Source: Sphingomonas kaistensis
GTDB lineage: Bacteria; Pseudomonadota; Alphaproteobacteria; Sphingomonadales; Sphingomonadaceae
Assembly (NCBI RefSeq): GCF_036884275.1
Contig: NZ_CP145607.1
Location: 744,001-808,000, forward strand
Direction: 5' to 3'
Length of the DNA: 64,000 nt
Shown here: one piece after another, positions 63,550 through 64,000 of the stretch
Position numbering within the stretch: the first letter of the stretch is position 1
Layout of the letters: every line of letters begins with the position of its first letter
Notes under the pieces: model-generated
Seen by the model: only the letters and a program-made list of their open reading frames with translations
Told to the model about the DNA's origin: nothing
Database searches by the model: none
Made by a program: the position numbers and the translations under genes

Positions 63550-64000
63550 ATGCGCAGCCTTCTTCTTGCGGCAAGCATTCTCGGTCTCGCCGCCTGCGGC
63601 AACACCACCGAAACCGCCGCGACCAATGACGCGATCGTGTCGAACGACATGGCCGCGGTCGACAACATGATCGCCGACGACGGCATGAACGCGGGCATGG
63701 GCGGCAACATCGCCACCAGTTCGGGCGCAGTCGTCACCGTCTCGGTCAGCGGCGTCACCGCCAACAGCGGCCCGGTCCTCGTCGCGCTGCAAAGCGAAAG
63801 TGAATTCGGGAAGAGCGCCGGCACCTACACCACCAAGGTCGAACCGACCGGCACCTCGGTTACCGCCACCCTGTCGGGCGTCCCCGCCGGCCGCTATGCC
63901 GCCGCCGTGGTCCAGGACACCAACCGCGACGGCACCTTCACCATCGGCGCCACCGGCCCGACCGAGCCCTACGGCTTCTCCGGCACCGCGCAGAGCGGCG
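63550..64000 (+). CDS. DUF2141 domain lipoprotein (3' end outside window)
   Basis: 150 residues are visible from ATG 63550, preceded by GAGGAA. The lipobox is Leu-Gly-Leu-Ala-Ala-Cys at 12-17. An Asn/Asp/Met-rich linker leads to a DUF2141 beta-sandwich beginning Val-Thr-Val-Ser-Val-Ser-Gly-Val, with Val-Leu-Val-Ala-Leu, Gly-Arg-Tyr-Ala-Ala-Ala-Val-Val-Gln-Asp-Thr-Asn-Arg-Asp-Gly and Gly-Pro-Thr-Glu-Pro-Tyr-Gly-Phe-Ser. Function of the family is unknown. The gene is truncated only by the window edge. Confidence 0.85.
   Translation, partial: MRSLLLAASILGLAACGNTTETAATNDAIVSNDMAAVDNMIADDGMNAGMGGNIATSSGAVVTVSVSGVTANSGPVLVALQSESEFGKSAGTYTTKVEPTGTSVTATLSGVPAGRYAAAVVQDTNRDGTFTIGATGPTEPYGFSGTAQSG

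Overview
The window is a gene-dense, high-GC chromosomal segment that looks like an alphaproteobacterium of the Sphingomonadaceae (Sphingomonas or a close relative). This placement is inferred from several things: two TonB-dependent receptors, several DUF4402 surface proteins, alphaproteobacterial accessory genes (COQ9 family, ubiquinol-cytochrome c chaperone, SDHAF4-like DUF1674 protein, Atm1-type ABC exporter), and many ATGA/GTGA/TTGA stop-start overlaps. No gene-free stretch exceeds about 215 bp. I see no insertion sequence, prophage, CRISPR array or rRNA operon. There is one tRNA gene, tRNA-Gly(GCC).

Layout. 1-12 kb: two DUF4402 proteins (one cut by the window edge), an SDR oxidoreductase, an Atm1-like ABC exporter, a HerA-like ATPase, RecQ, and a minus-strand run of a zinc-finger protein, a split tldD and a DUF2007 protein, followed by two more DUF4402 genes. 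12-21 kb: orphan ABC ATPase with nadB, a TonB receptor, polA, and a flippase-like membrane protein. 21-31 kb: an rsmB-rpe-heparinase-like-purH run, a tiny SDHAF4-like gene, gpsA-tsaD, and the divergent hemC-hemD-mitofilin-like operon. 31-40 kb: tRNA-Gly with a duplicated 3' end, a YbbN-like thioredoxin with a Lon-N-domain protein, a UbiH-type hydroxylase, ftsK, a SOUL protein, an ene-reductase, an EamA transporter and a COQ9 family protein. 40-47 kb: feoAB behind a Fur-box-like site, ssb, DUF177, cytochrome bc1 chaperone, BamE-like lipoprotein, tryptophan dioxygenase with a kynureninase-like enzyme, and a leucine-rich-repeat protein. 47-54 kb: a TetR regulator divergent from a TonB receptor and MFS transporter with a palindromic operator between them, then a glycine/tyrosine-rich secreted protein with a fasciclin lipoprotein. 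54-64 kb: a MASE1-type hybrid histidine kinase, dnaN, an M15-like peptidase, a YciB-like protein with an extra N-terminal domain, recF, a RhlE-type helicase and a DUF2141 lipoprotein cut by the window edge.

Most genes are housekeeping. The points I find most unusual are these. TldD is split into two ATGA-coupled reading frames, with its predicted metal ligands on different polypeptides, and the next gene appears to start at CTG. DNA polymerase I has replaced several carboxylates of its 3'-5' exonuclease site. The histidine kinase carries a four-cysteine insert near its first PAS region. YciB is fused to an unrecognised domain. The tRNA-Gly 3' end is duplicated. A family of inverted-repeat elements sits at three convergent gene junctions.
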